Source: Molanna angustata (Eukaryota; Arthropoda; Insecta; Trichoptera; Molannidae). Taken from it: DNA of 64,000 nucleotides. The position numbers were made by a program, and so were the translations under genes. The notes beneath the pieces are model-generated. The model did not search any database and was not told the origin of the DNA. It was given only the letters and a program-made list of their open reading frames with translations. The DNA lies in assembly GCA_963576475.1 (NCBI GenBank), contig OY754968.1, positions 20,508,734 through 20,572,733 of the forward strand. Reading direction: 5' to 3'. Numbering within the stretch: position 1 is the first letter of the stretch; the number at the start of each line of letters is the position of its first letter. Shown here piece by piece: positions 22,181-32,800 of this stretch.

Positions 22181-22899
22181 CGATTTTTCCTTGGGCAACT
22201 TCTTCCTTCTCTGTATATTATTAGTTTTTAACATTTTTACACATCTCATTTACATATAATTGAATTATAGAAACTTCTATTCTAACTGTATATAAATATA
22301 GGCTTTGTAATAGGAAACTTTTTCTAATGTATAAAGGTGAGAAGTCGTTACAATAATTAAAATTGGAACTTAAACTTATTAAATAAAATGAAAACCAACA
22401 GTTTCAATATAATATATTTTACAAAGAATTCATAATATAGGAAGAAAGTATCAACCAATAAAAAGTTTTAATAAATGGGAAGGAAATCTATATAAATAAA
22501 AGAAAGTCAGATGAGTTACACTATTTATAATTCAAGAACAGCTGGAACAATTGTAATCTCTTATTTGTTGGATTTGTCTCCGCACGGGATAACATGGTAA
22601 TTATTTAACAATAGAAAATAAAGGACATAGGAACATTAACATAAATCGCATCTTTAAGACTATAGCGTCAAATCTTAAAATTTATTCAAAAATGAACTAT
22701 GGATGCAGTAGGACAAAAAAATAACTTTTTAGTGCTAAACGGACTGTCTTCTACTTGGAAGCAGTGGTCTCTTACACAATTGTTTCAATATGGTTATTTT
22801 ATAGATATTCAAAAAGAGATTTGGAACTTTAGTTTTTGTTTCATTATTCAATCTCAAATTACTCAGAATCATGTCATTTGCAGTAATGACCCTATACAC
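22181..22899. other. AT-rich spacer, nothing recognised
   Basis: A 73-codon open frame at 22699-22920 runs into the TIR-900 copy and has no recognisable similarity. Confidence 0.35.
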
Positions 22900-23500
22900 A
22901 TGATGTATGTTAGAGATTAAGTATCAAACTATTATGTACCCGTAGAAATTGTATAATGTACTGCCGTACAAATTGTATGAAACAATGTCGTCACTAAATT
23001 TCATTTTTATAAAAATTGTAAATAAAAGTTTGAGATGTTCTTCTACAATGTTCATATTTTTAATAGAAAATTAAATGATCTAATTGAGGTGTTTCGGTAT
23101 TTTTAAAAACTTTGGAAATATATATAGGCAGTTAAACACATACTTAAATTTATCATAAAAAATGTTTTAAAAATCCTGGAACTTTAAAAAAAACATATTT
23201 GAGATTTTGTATTTGTCTATATTTATACCAATTTTCAGCCTTCTAGCTTTTATGGTTTTTGAGATATATGGAAAAATAAAGTAAAAATTAAATAGTTGAT
23301 AACCCCTGACAGAAACGAAAATTCTGAGTATAAATGTTTTGTAGGCCTATAACTATCTATACATTCCGGAATTTTGGGTTTTGTGCATTCAGCGGATCAA
23401 AAGTTATAAAGGGGGGACGGACACACTAAATGTTCTACTCCGAATTCTGAATAAATCCATGTACAGAACATTATTTGTTGCGAAGGTTCTTTTAGTTGAT
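22900..23500 (+). mobile_element. TIR-900 copy, right end replaced by SINE-B
   Basis: Colinear with 46540-47200 (ATGAAACAATGTCGTCAC, GGGGTGTTTC-like, GACGGACACACTAAATGTTC). The terminal inverted repeat is not reached before SINE-B starts at 23503. Confidence 0.8.
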
Positions 23501-23502
23501 GT

Positions 23503-23699
23503 ATAATAATAATGTACACTTCCTTACACCCTGCGCAAGTTGCGAGTTTATTGCCGTATGGCAATTTCTTCCACCTAACCAGTGTTTCCAGCCCAGAGAA
23601 GCAAAATTTTAATGAAATAAATTTCTCCTCTGCTGGAAATCGAAAACAGGACGCCCGCTCAGAAATCGAACGGCTTACCAACTGTGCCACGGCGGTGTA
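23503..23699 (-). repeat. SINE-B, full-length
   Basis: Minus strand: CCGCCGTGGCACAGTTGG head, box B-like GATTTCCAGCAGAGG, TGGGCTGGAAACACTGG and GGGTGCAAGGAAGTGT end. Confidence 0.88.
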
Positions 23700-23797
23700 A
23701 TATGTATATATAGAATTTTTTCTGAGTTCATCCATATATTATATAAGTATATGTTGCAAAGTCTATGATTGTAGACCACTTCGTATTTTTTTTAGGG

Positions 23798-24027
23798 ACT
23801 GCCTCCCTGACCAGCCACGATAGCCTAGAATGTACACCGATGTTTTAAACCTAACCTACAAAATTTTAGTAAAAATAGGTTGGTTAGGATTGTTTGTAGT
23901 TATAATTGCGACTGGCGTGAGCCAGTTGCATTATATATTAAAAAAAGTAACTATAATATTAAAATAAAATAACTAAATTGGTGCTGGTCAAATATTTTTT
24001 AACCAGCTGGCTGGTCAGGGAGGCAGT
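23798..24027. mobile_element. MITE with perfect 20-bp inverted repeats
   Basis: ACTGCCTCCCTGACCAGCCA at 23798-23817 is perfectly inverted at 24008-24027. The interior holds the hairpin ACTGGC-GTGA-GCCAGT (23911-23926) and shares text with 42590-42860. Confidence 0.9.
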
Positions 24028-24228
24028 ACCTTTTTTTTAATACGGATGATAGAAATTAATTATTGTAAACATCTCGACGGTTCGATAAAATTTAAAATAA
24101 TCAAGTTCTTTAAATGTAGGTACATATAAATATTATACAGATTTCCAAGATTTAAAACTTATTAACATAATTCTGGAAGAAATCAATCGATTAAATTGTG
24201 ACACCATGAACATATAATAGGTATAGCT

Positions 24229-25134
24229 TGTTATGCCCGAAAAAAATAATGCCGAAAAACAATGATTTTTATTTTGTTCCACGGCAACATTTCGGAAAAC
24301 AGCTAGCGCTCGTTGCGGGCGAAAAACGGAACTTGCAGCTAGCACGCGCTATGGCACGCGCCCTCTTGGCATTCGACGCTGGTGGAGGACGGACGGTTTG
24401 GTGTGACGCCATCATCGGTCGACACGTACTCCCGATGGCGGCCATATTTTCGACGGCGAGAAAGTCTGTGTGACAGGACCCGTCACGCGCATGGACGCTG
24501 ATGGTGCCCCAGAACCAAGATGAGGGCATCAACAGGACAGGAGGTTGGAGGCAGAGCGCAGTGTGGGGCCACCGCGTAGGGAACGCGGCGGCTCGCAGAT
24601 TGGACCACGAAGGGCAATCCGTGTCGTCTGGGGCGTCGGTTCGCCTTCCGGCGAGGTCCCGACTGGCATGCCACCTCTGTCGAGATGCGCCGTCATAGCG
24701 TGTCGTGGGGCACAGAGCCAGCCATGGGTGACGGTCTGGAGGAGAAGAAGAAACCACGCTGGACACGAGGAAGACCTGCTAGCCTGACGCAGAGGCTGGG
24801 CCCCACCGATCTACCGTCACCACGTGGAAGACAGTGACATGCCTGGAGTAAGGATGTCGCTGTACCCTGGGGGCGGTATATTCTGGTCGGCGTCTTTTCG
24901 TGTGTTTGCGTGTGTTTGACAGTTCGTTTCGGTAGATGCCACGTGTTTTTATTTGTTGTTGTATTTGTTTGTTTGTTTTTATTTCATTATTTTTATCGCC
25001 ATGGACCATTTGTGAACATTATAACTAAAAAAGCGCCGTACTAAAACAAATTTTAAGTGTCGTCATCATTTCTCTCCTTTTCTTCCCCACACCTTGGCTT
25101 GATGTTTCCTCGTGGTAGACGAGAGGTCTCATCA
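24229..25134. mobile_element. Solo LTR-like element, copy C (906 bp), inverted relative to A and B
   Basis: Reads TGTTATGCCC...GGTCTCATCA, the reverse complement of copy A, flanked by AGCT at 24225-24228 and 25135-25138. Very close to copy A throughout. Confidence 0.85.
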
Positions 25135-25138
25135 AGCT

Positions 25139-25519
25139 TAATACTTTCTTTAAATATAATTTAAATTATTAAAAAGTAAAGTTCTTGTTTTACTAAGAAT
25201 CTTATAGTAAATATACATTGAAATATACAAAATAATTATTTACTAATGCATACCTACATTTTATTTTATTCACGATAAAAAAAAATATATATAAATCCCT
25301 GAAAACAAAATATTTTTGGTTTTATTTTATTCCTATTTTTTTCGTCTGTTAACATTTACACATGGTACATCCGGGTCAAAGTTACCGCCTACCAACCAAT
25401 CAGAAATCGGGAAAAGCTACGTGTAGACGCTAGTTTTATTATCATTGTCTATTTTTTTTTATTTTGTTGGTTACTTGTGGTGTGCTGGTTTGGCGCCGAA
25501 TTAAAATAATAGAAAACGC
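25139..25519. other. AT-rich spacer, nothing recognised
   Basis: No gene or repeat family recognised. Confidence 0.4.
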
Positions 25520-25665
25520 GCACAAGGGGGCAAGTCCCGTCAAGCGGTGAAATAAAACCCCAAATACTGCCCATATCATGGATATAACTATCATATGGAT
25601 TTCCATAATATGTTTCCATAATATGTAGAACTCCATATTGTCCCCCTGGAGAGGTTAAGTCAATG
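25520..25665. mobile_element. MITE remnant related to 56310-56495
   Basis: GGGGGCAAGTCCCGTCAAGC then GCCCATATCATGGATATAACTA parallels the intact copy at 56310; the right end is degraded. Confidence 0.65.
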
Positions 25666-25774
25666 TCCCTTAAGACTTAACTAGTGCCATATAAAATAAG
25701 GTGTTTTAACACTGACCGTGTTAAGAGCATTTTTAATGATAGTTTAATTTAATTTGTGTTTTATTGAACACTCA

Positions 25775-25825
25775 AATGGCGGGTTTATTGCCTATTGGCA
25801 ATCTCTTTTCAACCAAAAAAATGAA
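25775..25825 (-). repeat. SINE-B fragment
   Basis: GGCGGGTTTATTGCCTATTGGCAATCTC parallels the SINE-B segment GCGAGTTTATTGCCGTATGGCAATTTC. Confidence 0.55.
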
Positions 25826-27179
25826 GTAATAATTAGATTGATAGTATTTTCTTAGAAACAAAACATGCATATCAAGTCCCTGAAATTCACAATATCTTGG
25901 GAGGCTTTCTTATCCTGAGCAATGCGAATCAGCTCCTCCACAGTTCAAAATCTGCCTTCTGTCGACCCCTCTCCACTTTAAATTTTCCCTTTCATGACGA
26001 TCTAAATATGACATTATATAAAATACATATACTTATAAAATACAATTTCTCCAGTGAATCGATTCATTGCTAAATATCGATTATAAAAATCGATGTTTTG
26101 GACCAAAAAATTGATTCTTCGATTTCAAATCGCCATCCCCAAGTTATTGTGAAAGAGTATATAATACCTACGGATAATCTGTTTCACAGAATACAAATAC
26201 AGCCCCTTTAGATAATGTGTCATTTAGTTCAAGAAAAGAAACAAGAAAAGAAAATTCAATGTATGGAAGTGACAGTTGTCACGTGACTGGCAACTGTCGC
26301 TTCCATACATCGGGTGCAATCATCCCAATTATGGGTTAAATAAAATAAAAGTGAACCTTTTTTTTAATATGCACACTTTTAATTATTATTTTAAGTAAAA
26401 CAATAAAAGAAAATCCTTAGATTATATATGATACAGATACCTAGTCAGCGCAATGAAAGTATGACCACAAAAACTAAGAACAATGTTCTGAGTTTAACTC
26501 GCCCAGCCGTATACGTACACCTACCAATACGCACACCTACATAATACGTAGACCAACCGATCTACAGCCTCACACACACATGTAAAAAAAATTGTCATAC
26601 ATTTGAATTCGAAATTTGTACTGCACGCGACTTAATTGGTTAACTGTAAAATTAATTGGTTGTTGGTTGTATACATGAAGGTAATAATATGAATTGTATA
26701 AGATGACATCAATATGCAAATTTATTATTTACACCTAACATAACCATGAAATTTCAATGAATTTTATAATATAAAAAAATATGTACCTATTGAGGGATAG
26801 TAAATGAAAGCTCGCATATAATATTTTATTTGCTGAGGGATAAAAAAGGTTTAACACATTCTGAGAAAACCCGTCGTATTATATATTATCATTACGCTAT
26901 TACACCCCCATGATTTTATTTATATTAAGTTTTTTTTCTGAATACATCATGCCTTGTATCTAAAAAAAAACTTTGTTTTATCAATTTGAGCGATTCAATA
27001 TAACTAAAATGTATTTATGGTTTTTATACAAGGTTTATTAAGAAAAAAATAAAACTTTATATAAAATCTCAGTTGCAAGCTTTCGTTAACTGGAATATGG
27101 CTATTAATATTATGATACTATTTAATAGTTTTAAAAATAATCTAAAAGAAAGGATATTATTAAATAAATTTAAATGAGT
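25826..27179. other. AT-rich spacer with one strong hairpin
   Basis: No gene seen over 1.35 kb. Contains the hairpin at 26259-26310. Confidence 0.5.
26259..26310. repeat. 20-bp-arm hairpin around an E-box palindrome
   Basis: ATGTATGGAAGTGACAGTTG is inverted as CAACTGTCGCTTCCATACAT with one mismatch; the centre is the palindrome GTCACGTGAC. Confidence 0.85.
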
Positions 27180-27731
27180 TTTTAAGTATGAGTATCTTTT
27201 GTCAATCTTTGATATCAATAGAAAATATGTGTTCATTAAATAATAGAATCAAATTATAAAACTAGTTGCATGTAATACATGAGATCCAACTGTCGATGGT
27301 GATACTATATAAAGTTGAAGAATACATACCAAACTATAAACCCTTAATCCAAATTATTCAATGTTTTAAGTATGAGTATCTTTTGTCAATCTTTGATATC
27401 AATAGAAAATATGTGTTCATTAAATAATAGAATCAAATTATAAAACTAGTTGCATGTAATACATGAGATCCAACTGTCGATGGTGATACTATATAAAGTT
27501 GAAGAATACATACCAAACTATAAACCCTTAATCCAAATTATTCAATGTTTTAAGTATGAGTATCTTTTGTCAATCTTTGATATCAATAGAAAATATGTGT
27601 TCATTAAATAATAGAATCAAATTATAAAACTAGTTGCATGTAATACATGAGATCCAACTGTCGATGGTGATACTATATAAAGTTGAAGAATACATACCAA
27701 ACTATAAACCCTTAATCCAAATTATTCAATG
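27180..27731. repeat. 184-bp tandem repeat, three copies
   Basis: Unit starts TTTTAAGTATGAGTATC at 27180, 27364 and 27548, period exactly 184, copies virtually identical. Each contains ATCCAACTGTCGATGG, the end of the TIR-900 element, followed by TACCAAACTATAAACC. The array runs into unique TIR-900 sequence at 27732. Confidence 0.95.
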
Positions 27732-27870
27732 TTTTAAGATATTTTGTTTTCTATACAAAACATGTATGTCAAGATAGGATAGTGTGGAGTACAATCCTTT
27801 TTTCCTACTCCGAATATGTAAGCAGCTCGATAGTTTGCATGTATGGAGATTAAGATACAAAAGAGAAAGG
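27732..27870 (+). mobile_element. TIR-900 5' segment after the array
   Basis: ATATTTTGTTTTCTATACAA, GTCAAGATAGGATAGTGTGG and CATGTATGGAGATTAAGATA match 46440-46570; truncated soon after. Confidence 0.7.
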
Positions 27871-28069
27871 CAAACATGGTTTCACTAGATTCACGAATTC
27901 AGGCCCATGAGCATAGGCTACATGAGTACCAGCCAGAATAGGTGAGCCACATGGGTTCACGACCATATAAACGGGCTTAACGGGCCCTTTTATGACTCGA
28001 TTGACGCTCACCACTCACTCACTAATCTCCGACTGATACTCAACTCCCCTGCACAACCAAATTCAATAG

Positions 28070-28790
28070 GACGCGGACAATGGTGCTTTTACCACCCTAT
28101 CCAGAAGTTCTTTTATTTTGCCCCTAGGGAGACCCAGGTCCTTAAAGTAGTTATATAAAGACTTTGTGGGCAGGCCTCTTGCCCTCACCTCTACAGCATA
28201 ATATATATTTGTGCTAAAGCCATTTTGAACTGTTTTATCTACTAATTCCTTGTACTTGTTTAGCTTGTATTGATGGATTTTTGGAATAATTGTGTCCCAT
28301 AAAACAGTTTTCTCCACATAAATAACTCTTTTCAATGAAAGAGAGTATATTGTCAACAGGGCCGGATAAACGTGTTTTTGCGCCCGTAGCAATATATTTG
28401 AATCCGCCCCCCCCAGATTTTTTTTTGAAAATTATATAGGGTCTAAAATGACTACGCGGGATTTTTTACATACACTCCACCATACCGAGCCTCTATCCGG
28501 GTAGGTACGCAAAGAGAACCGAGCGCCATACCTGCAAATTTTTGATTCATATGATTAACATTTTAGAATTTTAAAAACCCTTTTTAAGACAACCGCCCTG
28601 ACTTCTTGTTCCTGAATGTTCTATGATTTATCCGGCCCTGATTGTCAAGTCAAGTCTACGAGAGGAGATGTAGATCTCTTTTGGAAGGGTGTATCTTTCT
28701 GTTCACATATTTATCAGGATATTCCAGTCATCATTCTGTTTTCCTAATCATCAATGCTAATTTCTTTGCTGTAGGACTTCTTGTCCGGGT
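28070..28790 (-). pseudogene. Non-LTR retroelement C-terminal remnant, split by a hAT MITE
   Basis: Minus strand 28356-28070 reads KYKELVDKTVQNGFST, VEVRARGLPTKSLYNYFKDL and LLDRVVKAPLSASY-stop-IWL, a tail pattern seen at the C-terminus of several animal LINE polyproteins. The MITE at 28357-28640 separates it from fainter similarity up to about 28790. The exact clade is not clear to me. Confidence 0.5.
28357..28640. mobile_element. hAT-type MITE, 284 bp, perfect 8-bp target duplication
   Basis: Same family as 10637-10914: CAGGGCCGGATAAACG start, inverted end ATTTATCCGGCCCTG. Target duplication ATTGTCAA at 28349-28356 and 28641-28648. Confidence 0.94.
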
Positions 28791-28799
28791 AATGGTATA

Positions 28800-29480
28800 A
28801 CTATTGTGATTCCCCTTAGATATTATGTATACTGACATACAAATTGTATGAAACAATGTTGTCACAATTCAATTTTTACAAAAATAGTTAAAAAAAATTA
28901 CCATAATATGCATAATTATTATAGAAAATTAAATTCTTTTGTTGGGGTGTTTCGGAGTTTTTCATTATTTATCATAAATTTGGAAATAAAGGCAGTTAAA
29001 CACAAAAGTTTTTCAAAAAAATAAAAAAATTTTTTCTTAGTAAAAAAAGTTTGAGAAACCCTGGTTAGTTCATAAAAATGAATTTGAGATACTGTATTTA
29101 TTATATTTATACAAATTTTCAGAGTTCTAGATTTTATGTTTATTGAGTTATATGGGAAAAAAAAAACAATTTCCAATGTTTTAACCCTTTACTGAAAAAA
29201 AACAAAAACCACTAACAAAAATTTAAAATTCTGAGTATAAAAGTTTTGTAGGCCTAAACTTTTCTACATTTTCTGAAATTAAAGGCACTGTGAATCAAGC
29301 GGTTATAAGACACACTAAATGTTCTACTCCGAATTTTGATTTAATCCATATATGTAACATAATATACTGCGGAGCCTCTAAGTTGGTGTTCTTTGTTTTC
29401 AATGATGAAAAAACCGTAAAATATAGCCTGTATTAAGAGAAATAAATTCTCTTTAACAAATCAACAGTTGCATAAAGCAC
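28800..29480 (+). mobile_element. TIR-900 copy, diverged
   Basis: Matches 46590-47290 in order (ATGAAACAATGTTGTCAC, GTTGGGGTGTTTCGG, AAATGTTCTACTCCGAATTT, AACAAATCAACAGTTG). The left part is missing. Confidence 0.8.
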
Positions 29481-29871
29481 ATTATACAAGACCCTATCTA
29501 AGAATAATATCCCTTATTATTATTACCTACTTAATTGGCTCTTGTAACCACAAATGGAGAAACATTGGCCAGAGTCAAGTTCACATTAAAATAAACAACA
29601 AATTATTATAAAGCACAGACTTCTATAAAAGTAAGTGGAATACAAAAAATGATAATAATTAATACTTAATTAGAATTTAAAAAGTTGTGAAAAAAGTTTG
29701 TTTTTAAATTAAATCACAATTTGATGTTAAGTATTCTGTCTCTCCCTTAAATCAATTCTATTTGCATCACCTTGGTAATTTTATTTATTTAATATTTTTC
29801 TGTTGCCATGGAAATGTTCCATTAAGCTCCTTCATAAATTTTGTAATTGAAGATGTCAAAACACATTGAAG
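29481..29871. other. TPGS2 upstream region, no gene seen
   Basis: AT-rich; the promoter is presumably here but no element is recognisable. Confidence 0.4.
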
Positions 29872-29888
29872 ATGACATTTTCTGTTGA
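29853..29888 (+). promoter_or_regulatory. Overlapping upstream ORF at the TPGS2 start
   Basis: ATG at 29853 opens an 11-codon frame ending in TGA at 29886-29888, overlapping the assigned TPGS2 start (29872) in another frame. Whether the mRNA includes it depends on the unknown transcription start. Confidence 0.4.
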
Positions 29889-32800
29889 TGTGGTTTATGA
29901 AGATTCATTTTATGAAAATCTAGTATTGGGTGTAACAAAACAGTTAGGTATGTATTATACGGTAAGACAAGAATGATTATTTAAGATTGGTGTAGGTACT
30001 GTGCTGTAGTCATAGTTTGCAGTGCAAGTAAAATAATATTCAAATTTGAAATTTTCTTTGTGAAATTGGTGTATCATTTTTCAATAATAGACAGAAACTT
30101 AAATTTTTACTCATGGTAGGATATTTGAGCAATGCCAATAGATTATTTTTTATGATTCAATTATGATATTGATTATATTAGGTATATGCTGTGTATTCAA
30201 TAATTAAGATATTTTAATGTAACATTTTATTTTTTAGAAAGTAATTCTAGAGTATCACATGTTGTAGTGGAAAGAAAAATGCCTGTAGATAGGTTGATAC
30301 TGTCTTCGTGGGAGCAGCGGCATTCTGTCACACTTCCGGAAGACATCAGAAACTTTTATCTATCCACTGATGGATTTAAATTGAAATGGAGTTTTCATTA
30401 TTCACGTATGATTACTGATATAGTATTTGTATATTTTTTGTGGAATGTTTATATATAGATTCTTACTAGCTTCCACATTACTAGCACACATTACTAGCTT
30501 CCTTTACATCCATGCAACGTCTCATACATGCTCGTCGATTATTCAAGCTTCTTATATTTCCTTCTTTCAAAATATCATTCACATGGTCATGCCATCCCTT
30601 CCTGGGGCGGCCCCTGCTATTCACTCCATCTCTTACACCCATGTATATTTTTTTGGTCTGTCGTTCATCATTCATTCTTTCAATATGTCCAAACCACCTC
30701 AAGGAATTCACTTTCATTTTACTTATAATATTACTTTACTTATCATTTAACTTATATAACTCTTCTTCATTTTGCATTCGCTCCTTATGTCCTCATTTTT
30801 TATTCTATCATATATCGTTCTATTACATACTCTTCTTAGGCTGGGTTGTTTCAATAAAAGTAACGGTAATAGTATAGTTAACATACTTTGATTACGTAAA
30901 ATTGTTCAAAAATGCGTTGTTTGACTTTTGAATAATTTTATGAAATCGAAGTATTTTAACTCTGCTTTTACTTTAATCTTTGTTCTAGAAACACAGCCTT
31001 AGTGATCTCATTTCCACAGGATTTATTCTACTTATTTAAGGATTAACATATTTGAAATAATGCACTTTAAACAGTTCATTTGATTGAAAAAATGTTATGA
31101 TCGCATATTATATGTACGCAAACATTGAATTTTTTGCTGGAGTCAATATTTTTTCTTATAAATCATCTCCATTTGAGATATTAAAATTAATTATGATTGA
31201 ATTGAATTTATAGGGATATTAGAATTGAATATATATATTTTAATTTGGAGATTAATTATGTTGCAGAAAATGACATTTTACCGGTGGGATTGATAAATAT
31301 CAATTCTCTTTGTGACCTGACACTAACCCCAAGATTAAGAGAAATTATAGAAGTTGCGAACAATAAATCAACAGTTGTAAATGAAAGTAAACCAGCAATT
31401 GGAGCAAGAAGCAAGATATTTGAATTAGATGACTGTAAAGGTAGAGGCAAGGTTTGTAAGAAATATTGTTTCTAAAATCTTTGTCCAATTTTAAGCTTGA
31501 TTATTGATTAAATTAAAATAATTAACATTAAATTACTGACAAATATTAAATGTTGTGACTTCAGGTATGTTTAATACATAATGACAATACATGGACAATA
31601 TGGCTTCTAGACGTTGATGGTAATTGGACCTGGTTGGCAGACTCTTTTATTTACTATTTTCGTATGGCATTAGTGCATCAAGGTCTTCCGGGATGGCAAG
31701 CAGTATTTTCTAAATTAGGCCTCATTCCATGGACTGAGGTATTTTAAAGTTGTATTTTAGTGTTCACTATACATTTCACTTTGGCTAACTGGAGGAAATT
31801 TTCTTATAGGAATACATTTCTGTATTCTATATAAAAAAGTGTGCTATAGCTAAATCTTGAGCTAAATACTGTTTTTGATTTTTTAAACAAATAATTAAAT
31901 TTCTCAAATATTTTCTGTAGTATGGAGATTATTTTTATTACTTCTCGGGCAACAGGTCAAATATTTAACAAACACCCAATACCAAGCTGCCACATTCTGG
32001 AGACATTCACTATGTGATTGTAAAATTCTGATCCAATCCTGAACCACCCTTATTGTTCATACAATACGATACATGAGTTCTATAAGGAATCAACTAAAAA
32101 AATGCAATTTGAGATAATGACGTTTTAAAATTTTGTTTTTATTAGGTAACAGTTTATCAAGTCGTGATTCGCATTATATATAAATAATTATATTAAGCAG
32201 ACTTGAAGTGTATTCTTGTTTCATAAAACATCAACATTTTATTGTTTTTTTTTATATGAATAGAAAAAAAATATACATTTCAACAGCTGTCGTACTTATT
32301 TCCATAAACAATTTAATATTCAATGGCCACATTCACTTCAACAAGGAAGTAACTCAAATGTTTCCTTATTAAAATGGTTTTGACTGTCTATTGTAGCAAA
32401 AAGATGCGTCTATGGAAACAAAAGTGGCCTTCGTAGCTCAGTTGGTTGGGTATCTGACTGCTGATCCAAAGGTTCCGGGTTCGATTCCAGGTGGAGGCAC
32501 AGTTTTTAATTTAGTGTTTTCAGTCTGGATCTGTGAGACAAGTAATATCGTAAGTCTCCAGAATGTGGCAACTTATTATTGGGTGCATGTTAAATAAATA
32601 TTTGACATAGTACCTGTTAGTTGCCCGAGAAGAAATATTAAAAAAAAGCGTCTTTGACTGGGATTAGGAAATAAAATAGCTAAAAAGGACGAAGTAAAAT
32701 ACCTTGGAATAACCATTGATAAAAATTTAAAATGGAAACACTTCATAGAGTTAACAAAAAATAGAATGAGAAAGTTAATTTACATATTTCTACAACTGCG

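Noticed and set aside
27180..27731. CRISPR-like array
   Set aside because: Units are contiguous 184-bp tandem copies with no distinct spacers, in a eukaryotic genome.
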